From an uncultured Flavobacterium sp. (GTDB lineage Bacteria > Bacteroidota > Bacteroidia > Flavobacteriales > Flavobacteriaceae), in NCBI RefSeq assembly GCF_946479975.1, contig NZ_CAMLIX010000034.1, positions 1 to 27,725 of the forward strand: 27,725 bases of DNA, given 5' to 3'. The notes beneath the pieces were generated by a model, which was given only the letters and a program-made list of their open reading frames with translations, was not told the origin of the DNA and did not search any database. Below are positions 14,298-21,073 of the stretch, in pieces (position 1 is the first letter of the stretch; every line of letters starts with the position of its first letter). Position numbers and translations under genes: made by a program.

Positions 14298-15092
14298 TTA
14301 TTTTTTAGAAGATTCTAAAATGACGATCATTTTTTCAGCAACTCCTTTTGCAGAAGCAGGATTTTGTCCTGTCACCAGATTGCCATCTGCGATGCTGTGC
14401 GCTGACCATACTGCAGCGGCGTGAAATTTAGCTCCTTGTTTGGTTAATGCAGTTTCCAATAAGAAAGGTACATCTGCAATAGCGTAACCTTTTTCTTCCT
14501 CGTCTGTAAAAGAGGTAATGTTTTTACCGTTTACCAGATAAGATCCGTTGCTTAATTTTACATTTAACAGAGATACTGGACCGTGACACACTGCTCCTAC
14601 AACAGCATTTCTTTCGTAAGTTTCTTTGATTACTTTTTTTAGCAGTTCATTTTCCGGCATATCTACCATTGGCGCTAATCCTCCGGGAACAAAGACTGCA
14701 TCATATCTGCTAACGTCAACTGTTGATAATTTAACCGCTTTCTGCATCGCTTCCCATCCTTTTCCGGTTAGAAAAGCAAGGTTATCAGGATCGTTTGCAA
14801 GATTAAGAGCGTCTAGGTAAGGTGTATCTCCAGTTAAACTTGCAAAATCTATCTGATAGTCTGCTTTTGCAAATTCAGTATAAGGATGTGCTACTTCAGG
14901 AAGAAATGTTCCTGTTCTTCTATTATTTGGTCCAATTGCATTGGCATTCGATACGATAATTAAAATTTTCTTGTTCATTTTGTTTTCGTTTTTAAGTGTT
15001 GTTTTTTGTTTTATTGTTGTGTCTTCTTTTTTAGTCTGACTATAAGAAGATAAAAAGGCAACTGCCATCGATAGAATCATAATTTTTTTCAT
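14298..15092 (-). CDS. Exported DJ-1/PfpI family protein (Hsp31/glyoxalase III-like)
   Basis: 264 residues. DJ-1/PfpI domain about 41-262: E66 (FLPEVAHPY), the nucleophile Cys169 in the elbow AVCHGP with His170, and YDAVFVPGGLAPM. This Glu-Cys-His set fits the Hsp31 class, which converts methylglyoxal to lactate (glyoxalase III) or deglycates proteins. The first 38 residues are extra: MKKIMILSMAVAFLSSYSQT is a good signal peptide followed by a Lys/Thr linker, so the protein is probably periplasmic. A second Met at 39 (ATG at 14978-14976) would give the usual cytoplasmic form. The upstream -7 box supports transcription of the long form. Next to a Crp/Fnr gene on the same strand. Confidence 0.8.
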   Translation of the reverse strand: MKKIMILSMAVAFLSSYSQTKKEDTTIKQKTTLKNENKMNKKILIIVSNANAIGPNNRRTGTFLPEVAHPYTEFAKADYQIDFASLTGDTPYLDALNLANDPDNLAFLTGKGWEAMQKAVKLSTVDVSRYDAVFVPGGLAPMVDMPENELLKKVIKETYERNAVVGAVCHGPVSLLNVKLSNGSYLVNGKNITSFTDEEEKGYAIADVPFLLETALTKQGAKFHAAAVWSAHSIADGNLVTGQNPASAKGVAEKMIVILESSKK

Positions 15093-15131
15093 TGCTGTAT
15101 TTTTTTAGGTTGTTATGAATTATTTATAGGG

Positions 15132-15167
15132 CAAATTTATGCCAGCTCTACTCCTCAATGCGAGGAG
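15132..15167 (-). promoter_or_regulatory. Promoter of the DJ-1 gene with an inverted repeat
   Basis: TAAATTTG (minus, 15139-15132) matches TAnnTTTG, 39 nt ahead of the long start. A TTG lies 16 nt upstream (15158-15156), slightly close. The inverted repeat CTCCTC-N5-GAGGAG (15151-15167) overlaps this -33 position and is a plausible operator, possibly for the neighbouring Crp/Fnr protein. Confidence 0.4.
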
Positions 15168-15179
15168 CTAAGTCACAAA

Positions 15180-15205
15180 AAAAGTGTGACGAGAGTCACA
15201 CTTTT
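15180..15205 (-). terminator. Terminator of the first Crp/Fnr gene
   Basis: Perfect 11-bp stem AAAAGTGTGAC / GTCACACTTTT with a 4-nt loop, followed on the minus strand by more Ts (seven in a row). Starts 16 nt past the stop at 15222. Confidence 0.85.
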
Positions 15206-15221
15206 AGAATTATCAGCTATG

Positions 15222-15791
15222 TTATTTATTGTTGGAGTAAAGCCTGCTCAGGGTTTCACGGCTTACCCCGAGATATTCTGCTATATATTTTTTGGGGATC
15301 TTCTGCATGAGATTTGGATAAAGTGCTGCAAATTCTTTATAGCGCTGCTGCGGATTATTAGAAAGTAATGAAATTACTCGTTGTTGAAGCGCCATATATC
15401 CTTTGGTCAATTTTACTCTAAAAAAGTGCTCCATTTTATGAAGCGTAACAGAGAGTTTTTCTCTGCCCTCAAGCGTCAAGCACAAAACCTCTCCGGGCTC
15501 CATACATACCACATACATGTCTGCTGGTTTCTGATTGAAATAGGCAATATAATCAGACATCCACCAATTTTCTGTGGCAAATTGTACAATATGTTCCTTT
15601 CCGTCTTGATCCAGATAAAAAACTCTGAAAATACCGCTCATTATGATATATTCATATTTTGCGTCGTCACCCTGCTGTATAAGATATTGATTTTTTAATA
15701 CTCTTCGTATTGTAAAAAAAGGCTTGATGGATTCGAACTCTTCATCTGTAATGGAAATAATTTCTTCTATATGTTTTCTCAGTTTCTCCAT
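15222..15791 (-). CDS. Crp/Fnr family transcriptional regulator
   Basis: 189 residues. Cyclic-nucleotide-binding-like beta roll about 20-115 (KNQYLIQQGDDAKYEYIIMSG, then FRVFYLDQDGKEHIVQFATENWWMSD), a long dimer helix (about 118-140), and a C-terminal HTH with IPKKYIAEYLGVSRETLSRL (about 164-183). The beta roll lacks the Arg-Ser cAMP-binding signature and has no Fnr-type Cys cluster, as is normal in this flavobacterial subgroup, so the ligand is unknown. The NWWMSD motif is typical of Bacteroidota members that sit next to small oxidoreductases. Own -7 box and terminator: a single-gene unit, probably controlling the DJ-1 gene downstream. Confidence 0.85.
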   Translation of the reverse strand: MEKLRKHIEEIISITDEEFESIKPFFTIRRVLKNQYLIQQGDDAKYEYIIMSGIFRVFYLDQDGKEHIVQFATENWWMSDYIAYFNQKPADMYVVCMEPGEVLCLTLEGREKLSVTLHKMEHFFRVKLTKGYMALQQRVISLLSNNPQQRYKEFAALYPNLMQKIPKKYIAEYLGVSRETLSRLYSNNK

Positions 15792-15809
15792 TAATAGTAT
15801 TTAACATTT

Positions 15810-15817
15810 CAAAGGTA
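15810..15817 (-). promoter_or_regulatory. -7 promoter element of the first Crp/Fnr gene
   Basis: TACCTTTG on the minus strand, exact TAnnTTTG, 18 nt ahead of the ATG at 15791. No TTG at the expected -33 distance. Confidence 0.45.
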
Positions 15818-15980
15818 TAAGATTATTTACACTAACCGAATTTATATAAGAAGTTGTTTAAACTTTAAATAGAATCGAAGACTATCTTCTTTCAAAATTA
15901 AAAGCAATTAAATAATTCATTTTTCCACAGACTTTAAAAATTGATTTATTTCTTTACTGCCATAATTATGCATTGAATGG

Positions 15981-16020
15981 AAATAAAAAAAGCAAAGCTT
16001 TTCGGCTTCGCTTTTTATTT
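15981..16020 (-). terminator. Terminator of the PRISE-type reductase gene
   Basis: Imperfect stem AAAAAGCAAAGC / GCTTCGCTTTTT (one mismatch) with a short loop and A/T-rich extensions; on the minus strand it ends in seven Ts. It begins 2 nt past the stop at 16023. Confidence 0.8.
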
Positions 16021-16022
16021 TA

Positions 16023-17090
16023 CTATGGTATAATTTTTTCTGTTCTTAATTTTTCAAACAGCTGGATGAAATTTTCCTCTGTATTTTGAAATTCTGTAAA
16101 ACCTGCATTTCTACTGTTGGTCATATCTGTCATAACTTCCAGAGGTCTGCCTAAATCGAGGTCTGTGTGCCAAGCAGATGCAAGCCTGCTTAGATTTTGC
16201 TCTTTTAATTGATATTTTTCAGCAATGGCTTTCCAGATCTTCTGGTCGTTTTTCATTTCGTCTTCCAATGGTTTTATTTCATCATTAAAACCTACTGCCT
16301 CCACTCCAAACCAATTCGCAATTCTCTGCCACAGCCATTTCCAACGAAAAACATCTCCGTTAACAATATTATACGCCTTATTTTTCGTTGCATCAGTTAT
16401 AGAAGCCCAAACCAATTGTTTGGCTACAATTTTAGCATCTGCAACATCTGATAGACCGTTCCATTGCTCTGCTGATCCCGGCCAGATAAACTTTCTTCCT
16501 GTTTCTTTGCAGATAGCTGCATAAACTGCCAGCGTTGTCCCCATATTCATCTGGTTGCCAACAGCATAACCAATTACGGTATGCGGACGGTGAATACTCC
16601 AGCTAAAGCCTTCTCTATCTGCGGCGGCATAAACTTCATCTTCCTGTGCATAATAAAAATTAGGAAAAGATAATCTTGGATGCTCTTCTCTAACTGGTGT
16701 TTCGGGTAATGTTCCGCTATTGGCGTAAGCATCAAACGGACCGAGATAATGCTTTAGCCCAGTAACCAAAGCCACGTGCTGAATAGATTTTTTTGGTGAC
16801 AACACATCCAGTAAATTGCGAACCATCAAAGAGTTCACACGGATATTTTCCGCTTCAGTATCGTTCCGCATCCAAGTAGTAAAATAAACATGGGTTGGTG
16901 CGATCTGCTCTAAAGCATTTGTCAAATTTTCCACATCAAGTAAATCGGCTTTTACTGGAATTAAACCTACTATCTCATCATTTGGATTTCTTGATAATCC
17001 GTAAGTAGTAAAACCTTGTGCTATTAATTCTTCTGCGAGGTTGCTTCCGGTTATTCCGGTTGCGCCTACAACAAGTGCTATCTTTTTCAT
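16023..17090 (-). CDS. PRISE-type SDR (progesterone 5-beta-reductase/iridoid synthase-like enone reductase)
   Basis: 355 residues from the ATG at 17090. Extended SDR with the GATGITG nucleotide loop (9-15), SRNP after strand 2, TTWMRNDTEAENIRVN, and the PRISE catalytic pair: Lys113 in TGLKHYLGPF and Tyr146/147 in FPNFYYAQED, instead of the usual YxxxK. The IHRPHTVIGY and YNIVNGD motifs are also typical. PRISE enzymes reduce activated C=C bonds of enones with NADPH. A longer frame begins at 17126, but the -7 box at 17117-17110 lies between the two starts, so transcripts should begin after it, and MKKIALVVGATG is the family-like N-terminus. Flanked by a Crp/Fnr gene on the same strand. Natural substrate unknown; enone detoxification is inferred. 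Confidence 0.85.
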   Translation of the reverse strand: MKKIALVVGATGITGSNLAEELIAQGFTTYGLSRNPNDEIVGLIPVKADLLDVENLTNALEQIAPTHVYFTTWMRNDTEAENIRVNSLMVRNLLDVLSPKKSIQHVALVTGLKHYLGPFDAYANSGTLPETPVREEHPRLSFPNFYYAQEDEVYAAADREGFSWSIHRPHTVIGYAVGNQMNMGTTLAVYAAICKETGRKFIWPGSAEQWNGLSDVADAKIVAKQLVWASITDATKNKAYNIVNGDVFRWKWLWQRIANWFGVEAVGFNDEIKPLEDEMKNDQKIWKAIAEKYQLKEQNLSRLASAWHTDLDLGRPLEVMTDMTNSRNAGFTEFQNTEENFIQLFEKLRTEKIIP

Positions 17091-17109
17091 ATTGTGAATA
17101 TTTATTTTA

Positions 17110-17117
17110 CAAAAGTA
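17110..17117 (-). promoter_or_regulatory. -7 promoter element of the PRISE-type gene
   Basis: TACTTTTG on the minus strand (exact TAnnTTTG), 20 nt ahead of the ATG at 17090 and inside the longer alternative frame. This position decides the start choice. Confidence 0.5.
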
Positions 17118-17169
17118 GAGAAGCATTGTCGCGCTAACAGTTGACCTAGATCATTAGTTTCTAGTTGGA

Positions 17170-17751
17170 CTATTTTCTATTCGCTATTCTTTTTCTAATT
17201 CTACTTACAGTCTCCGGCGCCAAACCCAAGTATGAGGCAATCAGATTATGTGAAACTCTTTTAATTATTTCTGGATTGGCATTTGCAAAATGAACATACT
17301 TTTCTTCAGCAGTAAAACTGTTGAAAACCATAAGGCGATGGTCTTTTGTAACTAAACTGTTCTGATAAAGAATTCTGAAATATTGGTTCATCACAGGCAC
17401 GCTTGCAATCATTTCTTCGTATTTTTTTAAGGAAATAAGCAGCACTTCTGCGGGTTCGATAGCGCTGATATTTAAAATGCTTTTTTCGCCATTCAAAAAA
17501 CTGTTGAAATCAGAAATCCACCAGCCTTCCATCGCAAATAATGTGATATGTTCAATCCCTTTTTCATCTACTGTAAAAGATTTTAAAATGCCTTGAGAAA
17601 CAAAAGAAAGATATTCGCAATAATCACCTTCCCTTAAAAAAAACTCTTTGCGTTTCAGTTTTTTTATTTCGAAAAACGATTTAACAATTTCCTTTTCTGC
17701 AGTTGTAAGGGTGACTTTATTTTCAAGATGAGAAATCAGAATTTCGAACAT
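17170..17751 (-). CDS. Crp/Fnr family transcriptional regulator (second)
   Basis: 193 residues. Same architecture as the regulator at 15222: beta roll with RKEFFLREGDYCEYLSFVSQ and the GWWISDF motif (about 34-82), a dimer helix, and the HTH RVSHNLIASYLGLAPETVSR (about 165-184). Only moderately similar in sequence to the first copy, so an old paralogue, not a recent duplication. It lacks the cAMP-binding Arg-Ser pair and the Fnr Cys cluster. Located 79 nt upstream of and on the same strand as the PRISE-type reductase, with its own -7 box. Probably controls that reductase. Confidence 0.85.
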   Translation of the reverse strand: MFEILISHLENKVTLTTAEKEIVKSFFEIKKLKRKEFFLREGDYCEYLSFVSQGILKSFTVDEKGIEHITLFAMEGWWISDFNSFLNGEKSILNISAIEPAEVLLISLKKYEEMIASVPVMNQYFRILYQNSLVTKDHRLMVFNSFTAEEKYVHFANANPEIIKRVSHNLIASYLGLAPETVSRIRKRIANRK

Positions 17752-17771
17752 TGGATATGAATTTTGTCAAA

Positions 17772-17779
17772 CAAATTTA
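17772..17779 (-). promoter_or_regulatory. -7 promoter element of the second Crp/Fnr gene
   Basis: TAAATTTG on the minus strand, exact TAnnTTTG, 20 nt ahead of the ATG at 17751. Confidence 0.4.
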
Positions 17780-17900
17780 CTTATAATTTATGCGATAGCC
17801 ATTATATACGCAAAAATGTAAAACTAGACTTGATAGCTTATTTAACTTATTTCGCGAAATCTTTCTTCTTGAATTTTAACTTTTGAATGCCTTTAGTCTT

Positions 17901-17908
17901 TATATTTG
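17901..17908 (+). promoter_or_regulatory. -7 promoter element of rpiA
   Basis: TATATTTG, exact TAnnTTTG, 31 nt ahead of the ATG at 17940. A TTTTG lies 15 nt upstream (17881-17885), closer than usual for a -33 element. Confidence 0.45.
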
Positions 17909-17939
17909 GTAAGTATGGCACTTTTAAAACAGCAATAAA

Positions 17940-18617
17940 ATGAATAAAGATTTAGATTTGGAAAAAAAACTTGCGGCAAAGGAAGCTGTAAAGTTCATTA
18001 AGAACAATCAAATTATTGGTCTGGGAACTGGCTCTACAGCTGTTTATGCAATAAGAGAAATCGGAAAAATGGTAAAAAATGGTCTGCAGATTCAAGCTGT
18101 TGCAACATCTGGCCAAACAGAAAAACTTGCCCAGTCTTTGAATATACCTTTGGTAGAGATTAACTCAATTGATTCCATCGACATAACAATTGATGGTGCT
18201 GATGAATTCAGCACTAATTTAATTCTAATTAAAGGTGGCGGTGGCGCCTTATTCAAAGAAAAGATTGTAGCGGCATTAACCAAAGAACTGATTATAATTG
18301 CCGATTCGTCTAAAAAAGTAGATCTTCTTGGAAAATTCAAATTGCCAATTGAAGTTGTTCCTTTTGCTTCTAATTACGTTTTAAACCAAATCAAATTCTT
18401 AAACGGAATCGGTGAAATCAGACTACATTTAAATGACTATTTTATTACCGAACAAGGAAATTACATTATTGATTGTGACTTTGGACTTATAGAAAATCCC
18501 ATTTTTCTGGCAGAGCAATTAAAAAAAATTGAAGGAATTGTAGCTCATGGCTTGTTTATTAGCTTGGCATCCAAAGTAATAATGGGAACTGATGAGTCTA
18601 TAATTACGTTTCTTTAA
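17940..18617 (+). CDS. rpiA: Ribose-5-phosphate isomerase A
   Basis: 225 residues, normal length. Interconverts ribose 5-phosphate and ribulose 5-phosphate in the non-oxidative pentose phosphate pathway, without cofactor. Diagnostic motifs: GLGTGST (27-33, phosphate binding), TSGQTEKLA (57-65), IDGADEF (84-90, catalytic Asp pair), KGGGGALFKEK (98-108, catalytic Lys and Glu), and PIEVVPFA. All catalytic residues are present. The C-terminus VAHGLFISLASKVIMGTDE is the usual closing region. A housekeeping enzyme in an otherwise accessory neighbourhood: either chromosomal, or a second copy carried with the region. Its 3' side is followed by a fragment of an unrelated oxidoreductase gene. Confidence 0.9.
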   Translation: MNKDLDLEKKLAAKEAVKFIKNNQIIGLGTGSTAVYAIREIGKMVKNGLQIQAVATSGQTEKLAQSLNIPLVEINSIDSIDITIDGADEFSTNLILIKGGGGALFKEKIVAALTKELIIIADSSKKVDLLGKFKLPIEVVPFASNYVLNQIKFLNGIGEIRLHLNDYFITEQGNYIIDCDFGLIENPIFLAEQLKKIEGIVAHGLFISLASKVIMGTDESIITFL

Positions 18618-18630
18618 CCTAAGAAAATAA

Positions 18631-18723
18631 AAGTTCAAACCTGTTATTTACAACACTTTCTCTTATAAAGATGCAGTAAAAGTCCACCAATCTATGGAAG
18701 GAAAAGTAATATTAGAATGGTAA
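18631..18723 (+). pseudogene. 3' fragment of a quinone-oxidoreductase/zinc-type alcohol dehydrogenase-like gene
   Basis: A 30-codon open stretch between two in-frame stops, with no ATG at its start, reads KFKPVIYNTFSYKDAVKVHQ then SMEGKVILEW and stop. This resembles the C-terminus of the MDR/quinone oxidoreductase family (KPVIxxxFxxxxAxxAHxxMExxxxxGKIVL), with the HIGK loop shortened. The rest of the gene is absent; rpiA lies immediately upstream on the same strand. Likely a scar of a deletion or of the insertion that brought the neighbouring DNA. Confidence 0.55.
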
Positions 18724-18759
18724 TTTTTTAAGGTATAAAATACTTGCAGTTTGTATAAA

Positions 18760-20121
18760 CTATTTATCGAGTGTAATTACAAAACTTGTCCCCTTGCCAA
18801 TTGTAGAGTTGACAACAATTACACCATTATGAAGACTAATAATTTGTTTAACAACAGATAATCCTATGCCATGACCAACTTCGAAATTTTTATTTTTTCC
18901 TCTGTAAAATAAATCAAAAATATGATCCAGATCTTCTTCAGGAATTCCGATGCCATTGTCTGTAAATGTTAGGATAATCTTATTTGAAAAAGCATTTATA
19001 TCTACATGACATGAATGATCTTCAGAATATTTACAGGCATTTTCCATTATATTGGAAAAAGCCATCTGAAGTAAATATGGATTTCCGAGATAATAAAAAT
19101 TGCTGGCATCCTCATTATCAAGATTCTTATAACTTATCCCTATCTTATATTTTGCCTCTTTTTTGTTTAAGAGATTTAATTTAGCATCTGCCAAAACTTC
19201 ATCTACACGAAAATTAGACATTTTTACTTGAGATATATCATAATTGGCCCTTGCAAAATCAAGAAGAGCTGCAGAAAGTTGAGATACGTGATTTGCTTCT
19301 TCCAAAGCATTGTCTAATGATATTTTATAGTCGTCAATTGTGGTATTTAATTCTTTTCCAAGTTCTATTTCGGCTATCAAAATAGAAAGCGGCGTACGAA
19401 ATTCATGCGATATGGTGGTAACAAAATTTCTATGGTTATTAAATGATTTTTCTAATCGGTTAAATACATCATTAAAAGTCTGTGTAAGTTCATAAAGCTC
19501 ATCTTTTGCTTTTGGAACCACTACCCGTTTGTTGAGATTGTGTTCTGATATGTCTTTAATCTGAAAAATAATATCTTTTAAAGGCTTAAGGGTATAATAT
19601 GAAAAGCCAAAGCCAATTATAAAAATTAAAACAATTGAGATAAAATAAACATAGATTACATTTTCTTTAAAAGCACTTATGTGGTTCAAACCTGTCACAT
19701 CTATAGCTCGACCGACTATGTAATACTCTTTATTGTTATCTATATACGATATGCCTCGATACTGGTATTTATCGTCTGACCAATTAAGCGAATGTTTCTT
19801 TTTTATTGCTTGTAGAATATTCCTGTTTCCAAGCGGAGGTATATTATCTGAAAAATAAAGATCAAAATTACTGTCGTAAACACTGATATCAGCTTCATTA
19901 AGCACTTTCTTATTTTTGGTGTGCAGAAATTTGATAAGGTCTTTATCGATTTGGGCATCAAATATAAACTCTGCGCGCCAGATTATTTTATAATCAAGAC
20001 GATCAAAAAACTCCTCTTTTCTATTTTTTTCAGAAACAAAATATACACTATAGGCAAAAACCAAAAGTATAAAGGCCGTTAGAATAGCATAAGCAAACGC
20101 TGTACGGGTAACTAATTTCAT
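18760..20121 (-). CDS. Sensor histidine kinase (two-component system)
   Basis: 453 residues. Transmembrane segments about 8-28 and 154-175 flank a periplasmic sensor of about 125 residues. HAMP follows (about 177-230), then HisKA with the H-box TISHEFRTPL (phospho-acceptor His239), N-box NIMENACKYS (about 357-366), G1 DNGIGIP (388-394), F-box DLFYRG and G2 GHGIGLSVV. All kinase motifs are complete. Its start overlaps the stop of the upstream response-regulator gene by 4 nt (ATGA), so they are translationally coupled. The periplasmic domain has no recognisable fold by eye. With the divergent porin operon it likely senses an envelope ligand or outer-membrane solute. Confidence 0.9.
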   Translation of the reverse strand: MKLVTRTAFAYAILTAFILLVFAYSVYFVSEKNRKEEFFDRLDYKIIWRAEFIFDAQIDKDLIKFLHTKNKKVLNEADISVYDSNFDLYFSDNIPPLGNRNILQAIKKKHSLNWSDDKYQYRGISYIDNNKEYYIVGRAIDVTGLNHISAFKENVIYVYFISIVLIFIIGFGFSYYTLKPLKDIIFQIKDISEHNLNKRVVVPKAKDELYELTQTFNDVFNRLEKSFNNHRNFVTTISHEFRTPLSILIAEIELGKELNTTIDDYKISLDNALEEANHVSQLSAALLDFARANYDISQVKMSNFRVDEVLADAKLNLLNKKEAKYKIGISYKNLDNEDASNFYYLGNPYLLQMAFSNIMENACKYSEDHSCHVDINAFSNKIILTFTDNGIGIPEEDLDHIFDLFYRGKNKNFEVGHGIGLSVVKQIISLHNGVIVVNSTIGKGTSFVITLDK

Positions 20122-20822
20122 ATTTTACTGCTTAAGATAAATCCCATGCCAACTTTGGTATGAATGAGTTTCTGCTCAAAACCTTTGTCAATTTTTTTCC
20201 TTAAATAGGCAATATAAACATCTATGTAATTGGTTCCTGTATCAAAATTATTTCCCCAGACATTATCTGCAATTTCATCACGAGTTAGAAGTCTCTCGGG
20301 ATTCTGCATCATAAAATGAAGTAAATTAAACTCTTTTGGAGTAAGATTGATGGTCTGGCCGTCTCTATAAATAACTTTTGTGCGTTTATCTATAACAAGA
20401 TCATTATAGATTAATTGAGCGCTTTCTTCCTGAGGATTTTTCAAATCACTTTTACGATGTAATAAAGCTTTTACTCTTGCGTAGAGTTCCCTAATTTCAA
20501 AAGGCTTTACCAGATAATCGTCGGCTCCGGCATCAAAACCTTCAATTTTTTCATCAATACTTCCCAAAGCTGTCAGCATAATTATCGGAATCTTTTTTCC
20601 GGAGTGGCGTATCTTTTTGCAGAAAGCAATACCATCCATTCCTGCCAGCATGATGTCTGTAATAATTAATTCGAAATCTATTTTTTGTAAAAGAATAAGT
20701 CCTTCCTCTGCCTCTTCTGCAATATATACTTGATACCCCTGACTTTCTAATCCTCTTTTAAGCAAGGCAGAAACCCTGCTGTTATCCTCCACTATTAAAA
20801 TCTTCATTTGTATCTGTTTCAT
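20118..20822 (-). CDS. OmpR-type response regulator
   Basis: 234 residues. Receiver domain about 6-122: acidic pair E12-D13, phospho-acceptor Asp56 (IITDIM), Thr84 (MLTALG), Lys106 (YLVKPF). The C-terminal winged helix (about 135-232) has LTPKEFNLLHFMMQNPERLL, TRDEIADNVWG, the recognition helix NYIDVYIAYLRKKID and the VGMGFIL wing: the OmpR/PhoB class that binds tandem direct repeats. The start could also be the Met at 20807 (MKILIVEDN is the family-like beginning); the -7 box at 20844-20837 leaves very little leader for the upstream start, slightly favouring the shorter form. It is first in the operon with the kinase and divergent from the porin operon. Confidence 0.9.
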   Translation of the reverse strand: MKQIQMKILIVEDNSRVSALLKRGLESQGYQVYIAEEAEEGLILLQKIDFELIITDIMLAGMDGIAFCKKIRHSGKKIPIIMLTALGSIDEKIEGFDAGADDYLVKPFEIRELYARVKALLHRKSDLKNPQEESAQLIYNDLVIDKRTKVIYRDGQTINLTPKEFNLLHFMMQNPERLLTRDEIADNVWGNNFDTGTNYIDVYIAYLRKKIDKGFEQKLIHTKVGMGFILSSKI

Positions 20823-20836
20823 TTTAAAATCAACAC

Positions 20837-20869
20837 CAAATTTACGACAATATTTTCTCTTTCTAACAA
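20837..20869 (-). promoter_or_regulatory. Promoter of the response regulator/kinase operon
   Basis: TAAATTTG (minus, 20844-20837) with TTG at 20869-20867, spacer 22 nt. On the plus strand a single TTCTAAC (20861-20867) overlaps this -33, resembling the repeat unit at 20947-20990 and hinting at autoregulation. Confidence 0.4.
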
Positions 20870-20946
20870 GTACTTCTTCTCATCAAAAATCAGTTATACA
20901 ACAAAAACAACTGATAATCAAAACTATAAATTCAAAAACAACTATT

Positions 20947-20990
20947 TTCTAATAACATTCTAAAATCTTTCTAATAGTTTTCTAATGACT
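20947..20990 (+). promoter_or_regulatory. Four tandem 11-bp repeats: predicted response-regulator binding array
   Basis: TTCTAATAACA, TTCTAAAATCT, TTCTAATAGTT, TTCTAATGACT with no gaps: a conserved TTCTAAt core of 7 bp plus 4 variable bases, exactly one helical turn apart. This is the architecture of PhoB/OmpR-family sites. The last unit ends 18 nt before the -7 box of the porin promoter, covering the -33 region. Confidence 0.65.
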
Positions 20991-21008
20991 CAAAGACTAC
21001 GCTGAATC

Positions 21009-21046
21009 TACATTTGTCTCATCAAAAACAAAGTAGTGATCACTAC
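21009..21046 (+). promoter_or_regulatory. Promoter -7 box and leader palindrome of the porin operon
   Basis: TACATTTG (21009-21016), exact TAnnTTTG, with no -33 TTG at the expected place; instead the repeat array ends there, which is typical of an activator-dependent promoter. Downstream, at about +10 to +24, lies the perfect 14-bp palindrome GTAGTGATCACTAC (21033-21046), 27 nt before the ATG, which could be a second operator or an mRNA hairpin. Confidence 0.5.
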
Positions 21047-21073
21047 CACACAAAATGTAAATTTTAGTTACAA

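Noticed and set aside
16023..17126. Longer PRISE-type protein starting at 17126
   Set aside because: The predicted -7 box lies between this start and 17090, and the extra 12 residues do not resemble the family N-terminus.
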